Shown one piece after another: positions 1 through 8,225 of a DNA stretch of 64,000 bases. The stretch is from Treponema medium (GTDB taxonomy: Bacteria; Spirochaetota; Spirochaetia; Treponematales; Treponemataceae): NCBI RefSeq assembly GCF_017161265.1, contig NZ_CP031393.1, positions 1,116,001 through 1,180,000 of the forward strand, written 5' to 3'. Both the position numbers and the translations under genes were made by a program. Under the pieces are notes generated by a model, which saw nothing but the letters and a program-made list of their open reading frames with translations, searched no databases and was not told the origin of the DNA. Each line of letters starts with the position of its first letter. The stretch's first letter is position 1.

Positions 1-486
1 CAGGAGCAGCGGGAGCCTGAACTTGAGGCTTTACAGCGTCCTGCGATTTTTGTTCCCGAGGGAGCTTCCATCTTTTCTATCATCAAAGCGATGAATGCCA
101 AGATGCAAAATATCGCAATCGTCATTGATGAACACGGCGGTGTGGCAGGACTTATCACGATGGATGATATCATTGCTGCAGTGTTCAGCACGGTGCAGGA
201 TGAGTACGGTAAGGCGCGGAACGACCCGATGCATTCGGTGCGCTTTATCAATACATCGCAGCTTATCCTTCCCGGCGCTCTGCGACTGGAAGATTGCAAC
301 GAATTGTTGCACACCGATTTTCACTCCGATTATTATGACACGCTCGGTGGTTTTCTACTTGAAAAATGGGGATATTTGCCGCATACTAAAGAAAGGATCT
401 CTTGCGGACGAATAACGTTTACCGTTACTCATATTATCAATAGACGAATCGATACCGTCATCGCAGACCTTTCATCGGTACTGTAA
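1..486 (+). CDS. CorC/TlyC (HlyC) family CBS-domain protein, 3' part
   Basis: The reading frame is open from base 1 to the stop at 484-486, so the gene starts before the window. The visible part begins in the second CBS domain, with a typical 'AIVIDEHGGVAGLITMDD' stretch, and continues into the C-terminal CorC_HlyC (transporter-associated) domain. Family members carry an N-terminal DUF21 membrane domain, which would lie upstream. They are often annotated as haemolysins but are better regarded as Mg/Co efflux or ion-homeostasis proteins. No T-rich terminator follows. A short inverted repeat GGCTGG/CCAGCC lies at 489-510. Confidence 0.88.
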   Translation, partial: QEQREPELEALQRPAIFVPEGASIFSIIKAMNAKMQNIAIVIDEHGGVAGLITMDDIIAAVFSTVQDEYGKARNDPMHSVRFINTSQLILPGALRLEDCNELLHTDFHSDYYDTLGGFLLEKWGYLPHTKERISCGRITFTVTHIINRRIDTVIADLSSVL

Positions 487-550
487 GCGGCTGGTTATAA
501 AACACCAGCCCACTAATGCCGAAAATAAGAGTAATCGTTGGGCAACAGAA

Positions 551-776
551 TAAGGCAACCGTACCAAAAATATTTCAAACGGTTGCTTACCTTTTGTGTG
601 AAATTTTGTCAAAAATTTCACACAGTTTATTTAGCAGAAGGATTATCACAGCAGACAGATAAATCAGAATCGCAGAATAATGAGGTTGAGCAACCATTTG
701 AACCGCAGGTTCAATTCTGGTTAAGCAACCTATTATTCTGCGGGGTTGTTAAAAAACAGTCTGCTGTGATAATCCT
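551..776. repeat. Nested palindromic element A upstream of galK
   Basis: Almost the whole intergenic space before galK is palindromic. Two simple hairpins come first: GCAACCGT/ACGGTTGC around 551-581, and TGTGTGAAATTTT/AAAATTTCACACA at 596-622. Then comes a nested structure. Its outer arms are AGGATTATCACAGCAGAC (639-656) and its exact complement (759-776). Its inner arms are CGCAGAATAAT (671-681) and its complement (732-742), with further pairs AGGTTG/CAACCT and TTGAACC/GGTTCAA at the core. The inner stem matches elements B-E in this window, while the outer arm differs. The galK ribosome binding site (GGGAGGGG) follows directly. Confidence 0.8.
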
Positions 777-791
777 AAAGGGAGGGGCACT

Positions 792-2006
792 ATGACACAG
801 CACGAATTTATACAGTTTTTAACCGATTTGCCGGAAGATAAGATGAAGGCGGAATTGACAAAGGCTTTTACCGAGCGGTATGGAGCAGGTACGGAAGAAA
901 TCATGATGATTGCCTCCCCTGCCCGTATCAATATTATCGGGGAGCATATCGATTATAACGGCGGGAAGGTGTTCCCTGCGGCGATCGACCGCTATCTTTA
1001 TGTGCTGTTGCGCAAACGCCTCGACACAAAAATTATCTATGATGATATACGGTTTCCGGGCGCGCTTGAATTTTCTTCTACGGAAACTTTCCGGTACCGG
1101 AGAGAAAATCAATATGCGAATTATCTGAACGGTATGCTCGCGATGCTGCAAAAAGGCGGACACAAACTGACAAGCGGTTTTGAGGTACTGTTTTTTAGCA
1201 AGTTGCCTGCGGGCGGCGGTATTTCTTCATCGGCTGCGCTGGAAGTTGGCTTCGGGCGTGCAGTCGCCGAATTGTTCGGCTTTAAGGTTGATCCGGTAGA
1301 GCTTGCCAAGATGGGGCAGGAGTCCGAGCATGTCTTTATGAATATGCAGTGCGGAATTATGGATCAGTTCAGTATCGCAATGGGTAAAAAAGAATGTGCG
1401 ATGCTGCTTGATACGGCAACGCTTGAGTATGAATACGTACCGCTTGTTTTGGGTGATTACCGCATTGTCGTGATGAATTCCAATAAGCAACGTGCGCTTG
1501 TGGACTCAAAGTACAATGAACGCTGCGCCGAATGTATGGAAGGACTTGCTCTTTTACAGAAGATTAAGCCTGTTTATAATCTCTGCGATTTGACCTCTGC
1601 CGATTTGGGTATGGTTGCTGAAGCGATAGCTGATGAGCGTATTTTTAAACGAGTGCGCCATTGCATTACGGAAAACGAACGGGTACTTGCAGCGGTCGCA
1701 GCGCTAAAAGCCGGTAACTTGCCCAAACTCGGTGAGCTGCTCAAAGCGTCCCACGCCTCGCTGCGGTACGACTATGAAGTAACCGGTCTTGAACTTGATA
1801 CGCTTGCCGATGCCGCTAATGCTGAACCGTGTTGTTTAGGTGCGCGGATGACCGGTGCGGGATTCGGCGGTTGTGCCATTGCCTTAGTGCAAAAAGATGC
1901 CATTGCGGAATTTACCACCCGCGTCGGCAACGTCTATACCGAAAAGACCGGCCTGACGGCTTCCTTTTTTGCTTGCGAGGCAGGAGACGGTGCGCGTCGG
2001 GTTTAA
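792..2006 (+). CDS. galK: Galactokinase
   Basis: The 404-residue protein is a GHMP-family kinase that phosphorylates galactose to galactose-1-phosphate, the entry step of the Leloir pathway in the cytoplasm. Visible motifs are the galactokinase signature near residues 43-58 (ARINIIGEHIDYNGG), the GHMP ATP-binding loop PAGGGISSSAAL near 139-150, the CGIMDQF stretch, and the C-terminal GHMP motif MTGAGFGGCA. The length is normal for the family. The ATG at 792 is preceded by a strong GGGAGGGG. No galT or galE is adjacent, so the gene looks monocistronic. Its leader is formed by palindromic element A, which may affect its expression. Confidence 0.95.
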   Translation: MTQHEFIQFLTDLPEDKMKAELTKAFTERYGAGTEEIMMIASPARINIIGEHIDYNGGKVFPAAIDRYLYVLLRKRLDTKIIYDDIRFPGALEFSSTETFRYRRENQYANYLNGMLAMLQKGGHKLTSGFEVLFFSKLPAGGGISSSAALEVGFGRAVAELFGFKVDPVELAKMGQESEHVFMNMQCGIMDQFSIAMGKKECAMLLDTATLEYEYVPLVLGDYRIVVMNSNKQRALVDSKYNERCAECMEGLALLQKIKPVYNLCDLTSADLGMVAEAIADERIFKRVRHCITENERVLAAVAALKAGNLPKLGELLKASHASLRYDYEVTGLELDTLADAANAEPCCLGARMTGAGFGGCAIALVQKDAIAEFTTRVGNVYTEKTGLTASFFACEAGDGARRV

Positions 2007-2041
2007 AGGTCTGCCCAACTATTAAAACTCACGAAAAGAGC

Positions 2042-2077
2042 AAACCGGCTGCCGGGAAATATTGGTTTAGCCGGTTT
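2042..2077. terminator. Hairpin between convergent galK and jetB
   Basis: Arms AAACCGGCT (2042-2050) and AGCCGGTTT (2069-2077) form a perfect 9-bp stem between the two convergent stop codons. There is no long T tract on either side, so terminator function is likely but not certain. Confidence 0.5.
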
Positions 2078-2662
2078 CTAAAGCTTTTGCAGCCGCTCTT
2101 TAAATTCGGCTAAGAAATCGACACTGACTTTTGCCCGTATTATTCTGCGGACTTCATACGCAGGGTCAATATCTGCATCGCCGGTTTTGCTGAGGTCTTT
2201 TTCGCTCAAGTTTTTAAGAAAGCCTATATCTACAGCTTGATTTAAATACCTATTTAATTCTTTATAGAGTTTTGTTTGATCGGTTTTTTCTTTAAAATAA
2301 ATAGAAAGCATCCCGCGTATTTCACTTGCTTTCAGTACTAAGATTGAAGATGTATTTTGAGAAACATCGAACTGATCCAAGGCCTCCCTCAGCAGTACAC
2401 ACAGCAATGATAACTCAAATGACAGCGGATAATGCCGGATAAGCTTAACAGATTTAGAATCCCCTTCTTCGCTCTCTTTTTGCTCTAAAAATGCGTAGCC
2501 GTCGGCCGGTTCAATAAAGAGGCTGATACCGATTTGTTCAAAATATGCGGCAATCTCACGCTGGTATTGCTGCAAGAGCTTCCATGCCTCAGGTTCCTCA
2601 TTTTCGTAAATAGCCCCTTGTAACAATTTTATGCAGACTGTCGCCCACTGTGCTGTCATCAT
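2078..2662 (-). CDS. jetB: Wadjet JetB (DUF4194, MukE/MksE-like)
   Basis: The 194-residue protein fits the DUF4194 (JetB/MksE) pattern. It has an N-terminal 'LLQGAIYENEEPEAWKLL' helix region, an 'IEPADGYAFLEQ' strand region, a central 'LSFELSLLCVLLREAL' helix, and a C-terminal 'YEVRRIIRAKVSVDFLAEF' segment. In Wadjet systems JetB is the KITE subunit that bridges kleisin JetA and the SMC motor JetC, in a complex that extrudes and cuts circular plasmid DNA. Here jetB lies alone on the minus strand, about 2.2 kb from jetCDA, instead of inside a jetABCD operon. The start at 2662 follows AGGAG. Assignment is by family pattern and by the presence of the other three Jet genes nearby. Confidence 0.82.
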   Translation of the reverse strand: MMTAQWATVCIKLLQGAIYENEEPEAWKLLQQYQREIAAYFEQIGISLFIEPADGYAFLEQKESEEGDSKSVKLIRHYPLSFELSLLCVLLREALDQFDVSQNTSSILVLKASEIRGMLSIYFKEKTDQTKLYKELNRYLNQAVDIGFLKNLSEKDLSKTGDADIDPAYEVRRIIRAKVSVDFLAEFKERLQKL

Positions 2663-2749
2663 TCAATCTCCTATGACTGCGCTCCTTTTTCAACAGTCAG
2701 TATATCCTTTTTTTGAAAGAATTGCGATTGGGCATCTCTAAAAGCAAGG

Positions 2750-2778
2750 TAGAGAAATTGTCAAAAATCCGGTATAAT
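2750..2778 (+). promoter_or_regulatory. Promoter of the MNT/HEPN operon, leaderless type
   Basis: A perfect -10 box TATAAT (2773-2778) lies 8 bases before the ATG at 2787. A weak -35 (TAGAGA, 2750-2755) is 17 bases upstream of it. Transcription would start at about the start codon, and no ribosome binding site is visible. Confidence 0.55.
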
Positions 2779-2786
2779 GAATACAA

Positions 2787-3101
2787 ATGATAACTGAAGA
2801 GATACGGCAAATAGCCGAAAAAATTAAAGAAGCGCTTGACCCGGAACGGATTTATTTGTTCGGCTCCTACGCACGTAATCAAGAGACCGAAACGAGCGAC
2901 TATGATTTTTACGTCGTGGTAGATGAGCGGGAAGAGAAATCTCTTGTGCTTTCACAACAAGCGTATCGGGCTATTAGGGAATATAGGACAACCCCCTGTG
3001 ATATTATCGTAAATAGTCGTTCGCATTTTAATGAACGATGTAAGCGACAGACATTAGAGAATACAGTTGTCACCGAAGGAGTGGTAATGTATGAAAGATG
3101 A
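2787..3101 (+). CDS. MNT-type nucleotidyltransferase antitoxin
   Basis: The 104-residue protein is a minimal nucleotidyltransferase. The family motif GSxAxGx(n)SDxD is present as GSYARN (G26, S27) followed by SDYDF (D38, D40), both acidic residues intact. In characterised HEPN/MNT pairs the MNT partner neutralises the HEPN RNase by adding AMP groups to it. The gene overlaps the following HEPN gene by 11 bases, which is normal for such pairs and implies translational coupling. It is divergent from jetB, with only about 125 bases between them. A strong TATAAT lies just before the start codon. Confidence 0.85.
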   Translation: MITEEIRQIAEKIKEALDPERIYLFGSYARNQETETSDYDFYVVVDEREEKSLVLSQQAYRAIREYRTTPCDIIVNSRSHFNERCKRQTLENTVVTEGVVMYER

Positions 3102-3618
3102 TATACAACGCGACGTAGCAGAATGGCTGCGCTTTGTCAAAATGGATCAAAATACAGCGTGCCATCTTTTTGAAAGTATGCATCCACAACCGCTGGAAAT
3201 TATTTGTTTCCATTGTCAGCAAGCTGCAGAAAAAGCAATCAACAACCTCGACGCGAGCGTCGAGGTATGTTGTTCTCATAAGGTGGTTGCAGTCGGCTTT
3301 AATACCCTTTGTTGCGACGCAGAGCGTCGGGGTATTAAACCCTCCGCACGAATAAAAGCTTTATTTATTCTAAAAGAAATAGAAGTAATTAAAATACATG
3401 ACCTAGCAATTTTGCTCCACAAAATAGAATCATTTTTTTCCGTTCCTGTTGCCGTAAAAAATGCAGGTGATGATTTAACTCCTTTTGCAGCAACTTTTCG
3501 GTATCCGCAATCTCCTGACATTGACGAAGCTCTTACAAGGAAAGCGCTAGCCGATATGGAAACTGTTATAACATGGTGCAAAGAACAAATTGTATTAGCC
3601 GGTTATGAGATAGAGTAA
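3091..3618 (+). CDS. HEPN-domain toxin with internal in-frame insertion
   Basis: The 175-residue protein is a HEPN domain partner of the upstream MNT protein. The family hallmark 'CFHCQQAAEKA' and the later 'KIHDLAILLHKI' are both present. In ordinary members these two pieces are joined by about a dozen residues. Here an extra stretch of about 38 residues, from N51 to I88, separates 'AAEKAI' from 'KALFILKEIEVIKIHDL'. Removing it restores a normal HEPN sequence. The extra DNA is strongly palindromic (see separate entry). I do not see a clear RxxxxH motif, so RNase activity is uncertain. The start overlaps the MNT gene, and the stop lies 8 bases before the Fic gene. Confidence 0.78.
   Translation: MKDDIQRDVAEWLRFVKMDQNTACHLFESMHPQPLEIICFHCQQAAEKAINNLDASVEVCCSHKVVAVGFNTLCCDAERRGIKPSARIKALFILKEIEVIKIHDLAILLHKIESFFSVPVAVKNAGDDLTPFAATFRYPQSPDIDEALTRKALADMETVITWCKEQIVLAGYEIE
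3240..3353 (+). repeat. Palindromic element inserted in frame in the HEPN gene
   Basis: About 114 bp inside the HEPN gene form two hairpins. The first has arms CCTCGACGC (3246-3254) and GCGTCGAGG (3257-3265), extended by ACAAC/GTTGT. The second has AATACC/GGTATT (3301-3306/3331-3336) enclosing CGACGC/GCGTCG. The insertion is a multiple of three and has no stop, so the host protein stays readable. Its end, CCTCCGCACGAATA, recurs with one change as CTCTCCGCACGAATA near 21668-21682, in non-coding DNA before the PTS gene. The exact edges are estimated from the protein family pattern. Confidence 0.7.
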
Positions 3619-3626
3619 AAATACCA

Positions 3627-4613
3627 ATGCAATACGAACCGCCGTTTAAAATTACCTCAAAAGCAATCAATTTTATTTCTCAGATTTCCGAAAAAATAGG
3701 GGAGATACATAATCTCGAAAATACTGTGCATAGTGTGCAGCTAAGAAAGAAGAATCGTATTAAAACGATTCATTCTTCGCTGGCAATTGAAAATAATTCT
3801 TTGACTATCGAACAAATGACTGCAATTATTGAAGGGAAAAGAGTACTCGGCTCGCCAAATGAAATATGGGAAGTAAAAAATGCTGTGCAAGCCTATGAAC
3901 TGCTTTTAACACTAAATCCATATCAAGAAAAAGATTTACTACAGGCGCATCGTTTGATGATGAATGAACTGGTGAACCGCAGCGGTAAGTATAGAAGGGA
4001 TGGGGTTGGTATTTTTGATGGACGGAGCGTTGTTCATGTAGCTCCCCCTGCCGATCGGGTACCCTTTTTGATGGGTGATTTATTTCAATGGCTCAAAGAT
4101 ACGGATGCACATCCGCTCATTAAAAGCAGTGTATTTCATTACGAGTTTGAATTTATTCATCCCTTTGAAGACGGTAACGGCAGAATGGGGCGGCTCTGGC
4201 AAACGGTAATCTTGAAAGACTGGAAACCTTTTTTTGCATGGCTGCCTATCGAAACCTTGATTAAAGAGCACCAAACTGAATATTATCATGCATTGGGTAT
4301 CAGCGATGCAAATTCCGATAGCACTGCTTTCATTGAATTTATGCTGTCGATGATTTTTGATACTATTGAGTCTATTCTTGCAACTGAATCAAAGATTACT
4401 CAAAAGATTACTCAAAAGATTACGGTAAATCAACAAAAAATCATACAAGCAATAAAAGATAATCCATATATCACGCAAGAAGAACTGGCTGGTATTGTCG
4501 GTATTGCACGGTTGAATATTATTAAGAACATGAAAAAACTGCAAGAACAACATATTATCACCCGTGTCGGCGCCGACAAAAACGGCTACTGGCATATTGA
4601 AGAGAATAACTAA
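3627..4613 (+). CDS. Fic family AMP transferase with C-terminal winged helix
   Basis: The 328-residue protein is a Fic/DOC enzyme, which usually transfers AMP from ATP to hydroxyl groups of target proteins. The catalytic loop HPFEDGNGRMGR starts at about H178 and is complete. A class II inhibitory motif (S/T)xxxE(G/N) is present as SLAIEN, residues 51-56, so the enzyme is probably self-inhibited. After residue 250 come three copies of KITQ-type sequence, encoded by a 12-bp tandem repeat AAAGATTACTCA (4391-4426). A winged helix-turn-helix follows, ending 'NGYWHIEENN'. The gene follows the HEPN toxin by 8 bases and is likely in the same operon. Fic-wHTH proteins are widespread, and their targets are mostly unknown. 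Confidence 0.9.
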   Translation: MQYEPPFKITSKAINFISQISEKIGEIHNLENTVHSVQLRKKNRIKTIHSSLAIENNSLTIEQMTAIIEGKRVLGSPNEIWEVKNAVQAYELLLTLNPYQEKDLLQAHRLMMNELVNRSGKYRRDGVGIFDGRSVVHVAPPADRVPFLMGDLFQWLKDTDAHPLIKSSVFHYEFEFIHPFEDGNGRMGRLWQTVILKDWKPFFAWLPIETLIKEHQTEYYHALGISDANSDSTAFIEFMLSMIFDTIESILATESKITQKITQKITVNQQKIIQAIKDNPYITQEELAGIVGIARLNIIKNMKKLQEQHIITRVGADKNGYWHIEENN

Positions 4614-4673
4614 GGATAATAATAGGGTAATAGTTAATGTTTACGGAACGGCCTATTTTTTTTCAAAACAAGC

Positions 4674-4816
4674 AAGGTAAACACATCAGCCACCCAGACC
4701 ACATATCGCAAAATAAGAGGTTGGAACACCATTTGAGCCGTAAAGCGGCGAAACTTTGGTGGTACAGCCTCTCATTTTGCGGGAATATACTCCAAAACGG
4801 CTGATGCGTTTACCTT
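4674..4816. repeat. Nested palindromic element B upstream of jetC
   Basis: Outer arms AAGGTAAACACATCAGCC (4674-4691) and GGCTGATGCGTTTACCTT (4799-4816) pair at 17 of 18 positions. Inner arms CGCAAAATAAGAGG (4707-4720) and CCTCTCATTTTGCG (4768-4781) pair at 13 of 14. The core pairs CACCA with TGGTG. The right outer arm ends one base before the jetC ribosome binding site AGGAG (4817-4821), so the element forms most of the jetC leader. Confidence 0.85.
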
Positions 4817-4829
4817 AGGAGAACGGCTA

Positions 4830-7800
4830 ATGCAATTTGATTTATTGAAAACCGAAGATATTGATAAAAACGGAATGTATCTTGATTTTTTTCAAGTATA
4901 CAACTGGGGTGTTTTTGATTCAAAAGTGTATACGATGCGGTGCGGAAAAAAGGCGACGCTGTTGACTGGTTTAAACGGTTCCGGGAAGACAACGCTGGTG
5001 GATGCTTTTTTGTCGCTTATCGTGCCGCCGCGGCAGCGCTTTTATAACCAATCCGCCGGAGCGGAGAGTAAGCGGGAACGTGATGAAATCAGCTATGTGT
5101 TGGGGACGTATGGGAACAAACGTGAGGAAGAATTTACCTCCGGCACTGCAAAAAATTTACGCACAAAAGAAAACTGTATTTCTATTTTGCTCGGCTGCTT
5201 TGTGTTGGGAGATGATCAAAGACCGATAACGCTTATGCAAGTGCGTTTTTTTTCCGGCGGCGGAGCCTTACAAAAAATCTATTCGATAACACATACGCGG
5301 CTTTCAATTGAAGAGATACAAAAAGCAGGGATTGATTTTACACCGCAGAGCAATTGGAAAAAACGCATGACCGAAGTATTCGGCACCAAGTTTTACGCCG
5401 ATAATTTTGCCCCGTATGCAGAAGCATTCTCTCAGCTTGCAGGCTTGCGTTCGGATCGGGCACTCTATCTCTTTTCGCAAACGGTTGGACTGAAAGGAGT
5501 CGGCAACTTAAATGACTTTATCAGAACCTATATGTTTGAAGGCCGCGATACCGAACGCGATTTTGATGATTTGGTAAAGCATTACGAAGAGCTTTCTCAG
5601 ATATACAACGAGATAGAAAAAGCACAAGAACAGCTCAGACTGCTGCAGGAAATTTTAGATGCCGGAAAAATATTTGAAGACTGCGAGCAAAAGAACAGAA
5701 CATTAAAACAGTTCAAAATGATTTTACAGCTGTGGTATATACAAACAGTCCTGGATACGATTACAAAACGAATAGTTGTTTTACAACAAGAAAAGTTGCT
5801 CGCTGATAATAAAAGAAATATACTTGAAGCTGAAATAAAACAGCTTGATGCCGATATGGATTCGCTTAAAGCAGTTATTCAAAAAAATAGCACGGCAATT
5901 CTGATCAAAGAAATTGAGCATAAGATTCAATTCAATGAATTACGGTTGCAGACATGCCGGAATAATGTGCGGGATTATGAACAGTGCGCCCGTGTTTTAT
6001 CTTTGGAAATTCCGCAAACGGAAAAGAAATTTAATGCGAATGCAGCATTGCTGCCGAAATTGAGAGAAAAACTCAGTAAAGAAAAAGATGATCTTTACGA
6101 ATCAAGCCTTGAACGGAATGCGCAAAATCAGGTAAATAAAAAAGAAGAACAAGCAATTATCGAAGAATTGGAATCGCTGAGTAAACGGACAACGAATATC
6201 CCTGCGCATAATATCGGGATACGGGATCAAATATGCGCACATATCGGCTGCTCGGAAAAAGAACTCGTATTTGCCGGAGAGCTATTGCAGGTCGCAAAAG
6301 AAGAAAGCCGATGGGAAGCTGCGATAGAAAAACTGCTGCATAACTTTTCGCTTTGTTTACTGGTGCCGCCGCATCTTTATACAAAGGTAAATAAATATGC
6401 GGCAACGCATAATTTAAGAGGCAGGCTCGTCTACCTTAAAACAGATACCAAACCGCAGCTGAAAAAGAGTTTCCCTGAAAAAAATTCACTTATTGCGAAA
6501 TTAGAGATACAAAAAAAGCATGAACTTTCCGATTGGCTTGAAGCGTATCTGTATGACACATTCGATTATATTTGTACTGATGATACGGAAGCATTTAGCA
6601 GGGCAGCCAAGGCGCTTACCTCGACGGGTTTAATTAAGTCAAAAATACGCCATGAAAAAGACGACCGCCCGCAGCAGCCGGGTCGGCAAGCATTTGTGCT
6701 TGGCTGGGATAATATTCAAAAGCGGCAGGAACTTTCGTTCAGCTTGAAAAAACTGCAAAACGAAATTGAGAAAGACGATACCGCTCTGGAAGACAGCAAG
6801 AAAAAACAGGATGATATAACCGATCAGCTTACTATCTTGAGCAGTTTGGAAAAGATGCAATTCTGGGATGATCTTGATGTGCAAAAATATTCGGCTGCAT
6901 TGAATGCGTCTCTTGAAGAAAAGGAAGCTATTCTCCGCGGAGACAAAGAATTGCGGCAGCTTGAAAATAAATTGCAAGGTTTGCAAATTGAAAAGCAAAC
7001 AAAAGAAGAAGCGCGTACCGCTTATATTGAAACATCGTCAAAAGCGGAACAGCAGTTGACGGATATCCGCATCAAACAGGAACGATTTACCGCTCAGCTG
7101 CATCAGTATGCCGATGGAGAAAGTGAAGAAACACAAAGAGCGCTCGCTATTTTTACAGAGCATTTCAGTGTACAAAAAACTTTTGAACAGTCTGAAGCCG
7201 TTGATACCGAACGGGATCGGATTGAATTGGCATTGAATAAAGAGAGCGAACAGGCGGAAACAGCTGTCAGAAATGCGGAGCGGAAAGTCCGCGAAAAAAT
7301 GTCCGCAGTGAAAAACCCTAAGCCGGATATAAAGCGGAAGTTTCCGTCGTGGGAGGCTGATGTACGGGATTTCCAAGTGGAAGTATCGGGGCTTGCAGAC
7401 TTTCAAGCCTTTTATGATCGAGTGAACCGCGATGATTTACCTTCGTGCCGGAAAAAATTTAAGCTTATTTTTAATGAGCACGTAAAAAACGATATTACCA
7501 ATTTTAAGACCATACTTGATACCGGACGTCAGCAGATTATTGTCGGAATAGAGGAATTGAATAAAAGCTTAAAAACAATTCCCTACAGCAAAAATCCTCC
7601 GACGTATATCAAGCTGGAAAATCGCAAAACAACCGATCAGTCCATAAAAGATTTTCAGGCTCTGTTGTTAGCCGCATTGCCTGACTCCGCGTCCATCTTT
7701 AACCGCACATCCGGTTCGGAATTTGAAGAGTATAAAAAAATTGAAACGCTGATTGCCTACTTAAAAGAAAATGATCCGCGCCGTAAAAAAGTGCTGGACG

Positions 7801-8225
7801 TACGCCAGTGGTTTAATTTTGCCGCTATTGAATATTATCTCAACGACAATACGCAAAAACAATATTACGAAGATTCTGCAAGTTTGTCGGGCGGAGAAAA
7901 ATCAAAATTAACCTATACGATTTTAGCATCGGCAATTGCATTTCAATTCGGCATTACCGGTGGAGAGGGATATTCGTTACGGCTGGTGATCATCGATGAG
8001 GTATTCAGTAAAATCGATATGGACAATTCGTGCTATGCAATGGAGCTGTTTAAAGAGATCGGGCTCCAGATGATTCTCGTAACACCGATGGATAAAATCA
8101 ACATCGTAGAAGATTATATCGCATCGGTTCACATTACCGAAAAGCATAACGATAATACCTCGCGCCTACTGAATATCACGATTGACCGATATCGGGAAGA
8201 GAAAGAACAGTATGATAAGTGTTGA
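4830..8225 (+). CDS. jetC: Wadjet JetC, SMC-like ATPase (MukB/MksB-like)
   Basis: The 1131-residue protein is an SMC-like motor. An ATP-binding head comes first, with Walker A GLNGSGKT at residues 47-54. Long coiled coils span about 240-420 and 650-850, separated by a hinge-like region around 450-640. The C-terminal head has the ABC signature LSGGEKSK near 1018 and Walker B 'LVIIDEVFSKID' near 1051. These motifs and the length match JetC, the subunit that drives DNA loop extrusion in Wadjet anti-plasmid complexes. Start: ATG with AGGAG 8 bases upstream. The gene overlaps jetD by 14 bases. Unlike standard loci, jetA and jetB are not upstream: jetA is last, and jetB is on the other strand. Confidence 0.92.
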   Translation: MQFDLLKTEDIDKNGMYLDFFQVYNWGVFDSKVYTMRCGKKATLLTGLNGSGKTTLVDAFLSLIVPPRQRFYNQSAGAESKRERDEISYVLGTYGNKREEEFTSGTAKNLRTKENCISILLGCFVLGDDQRPITLMQVRFFSGGGALQKIYSITHTRLSIEEIQKAGIDFTPQSNWKKRMTEVFGTKFYADNFAPYAEAFSQLAGLRSDRALYLFSQTVGLKGVGNLNDFIRTYMFEGRDTERDFDDLVKHYEELSQIYNEIEKAQEQLRLLQEILDAGKIFEDCEQKNRTLKQFKMILQLWYIQTVLDTITKRIVVLQQEKLLADNKRNILEAEIKQLDADMDSLKAVIQKNSTAILIKEIEHKIQFNELRLQTCRNNVRDYEQCARVLSLEIPQTEKKFNANAALLPKLREKLSKEKDDLYESSLERNAQNQVNKKEEQAIIEELESLSKRTTNIPAHNIGIRDQICAHIGCSEKELVFAGELLQVAKEESRWEAAIEKLLHNFSLCLLVPPHLYTKVNKYAATHNLRGRLVYLKTDTKPQLKKSFPEKNSLIAKLEIQKKHELSDWLEAYLYDTFDYICTDDTEAFSRAAKALTSTGLIKSKIRHEKDDRPQQPGRQAFVLGWDNIQKRQELSFSLKKLQNEIEKDDTALEDSKKKQDDITDQLTILSSLEKMQFWDDLDVQKYSAALNASLEEKEAILRGDKELRQLENKLQGLQIEKQTKEEARTAYIETSSKAEQQLTDIRIKQERFTAQLHQYADGESEETQRALAIFTEHFSVQKTFEQSEAVDTERDRIELALNKESEQAETAVRNAERKVREKMSAVKNPKPDIKRKFPSWEADVRDFQVEVSGLADFQAFYDRVNRDDLPSCRKKFKLIFNEHVKNDITNFKTILDTGRQQIIVGIEELNKSLKTIPYSKNPPTYIKLENRKTTDQSIKDFQALLLAALPDSASIFNRTSGSEFEEYKKIETLIAYLKENDPRRKKVLDVRQWFNFAAIEYYLNDNTQKQYYEDSASLSGGEKSKLTYTILASAIAFQFGITGGEGYSLRLVIIDEVFSKIDMDNSCYAMELFKEIGLQMILVTPMDKINIVEDYIASVHITEKHNDNTSRLLNITIDRYREEKEQYDKC

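Noticed and set aside
538-795. 85-residue frame before galK
   Set aside because: It runs through the hairpins of palindromic element A, has no ribosome binding site or family resemblance, and overlaps galK.
8182-8211. Ten extra residues at the JetD N-terminus
   Set aside because: The ATG at 8212 has a better ribosome binding site and gives the same 14-base overlap as the jetD-jetA junction.
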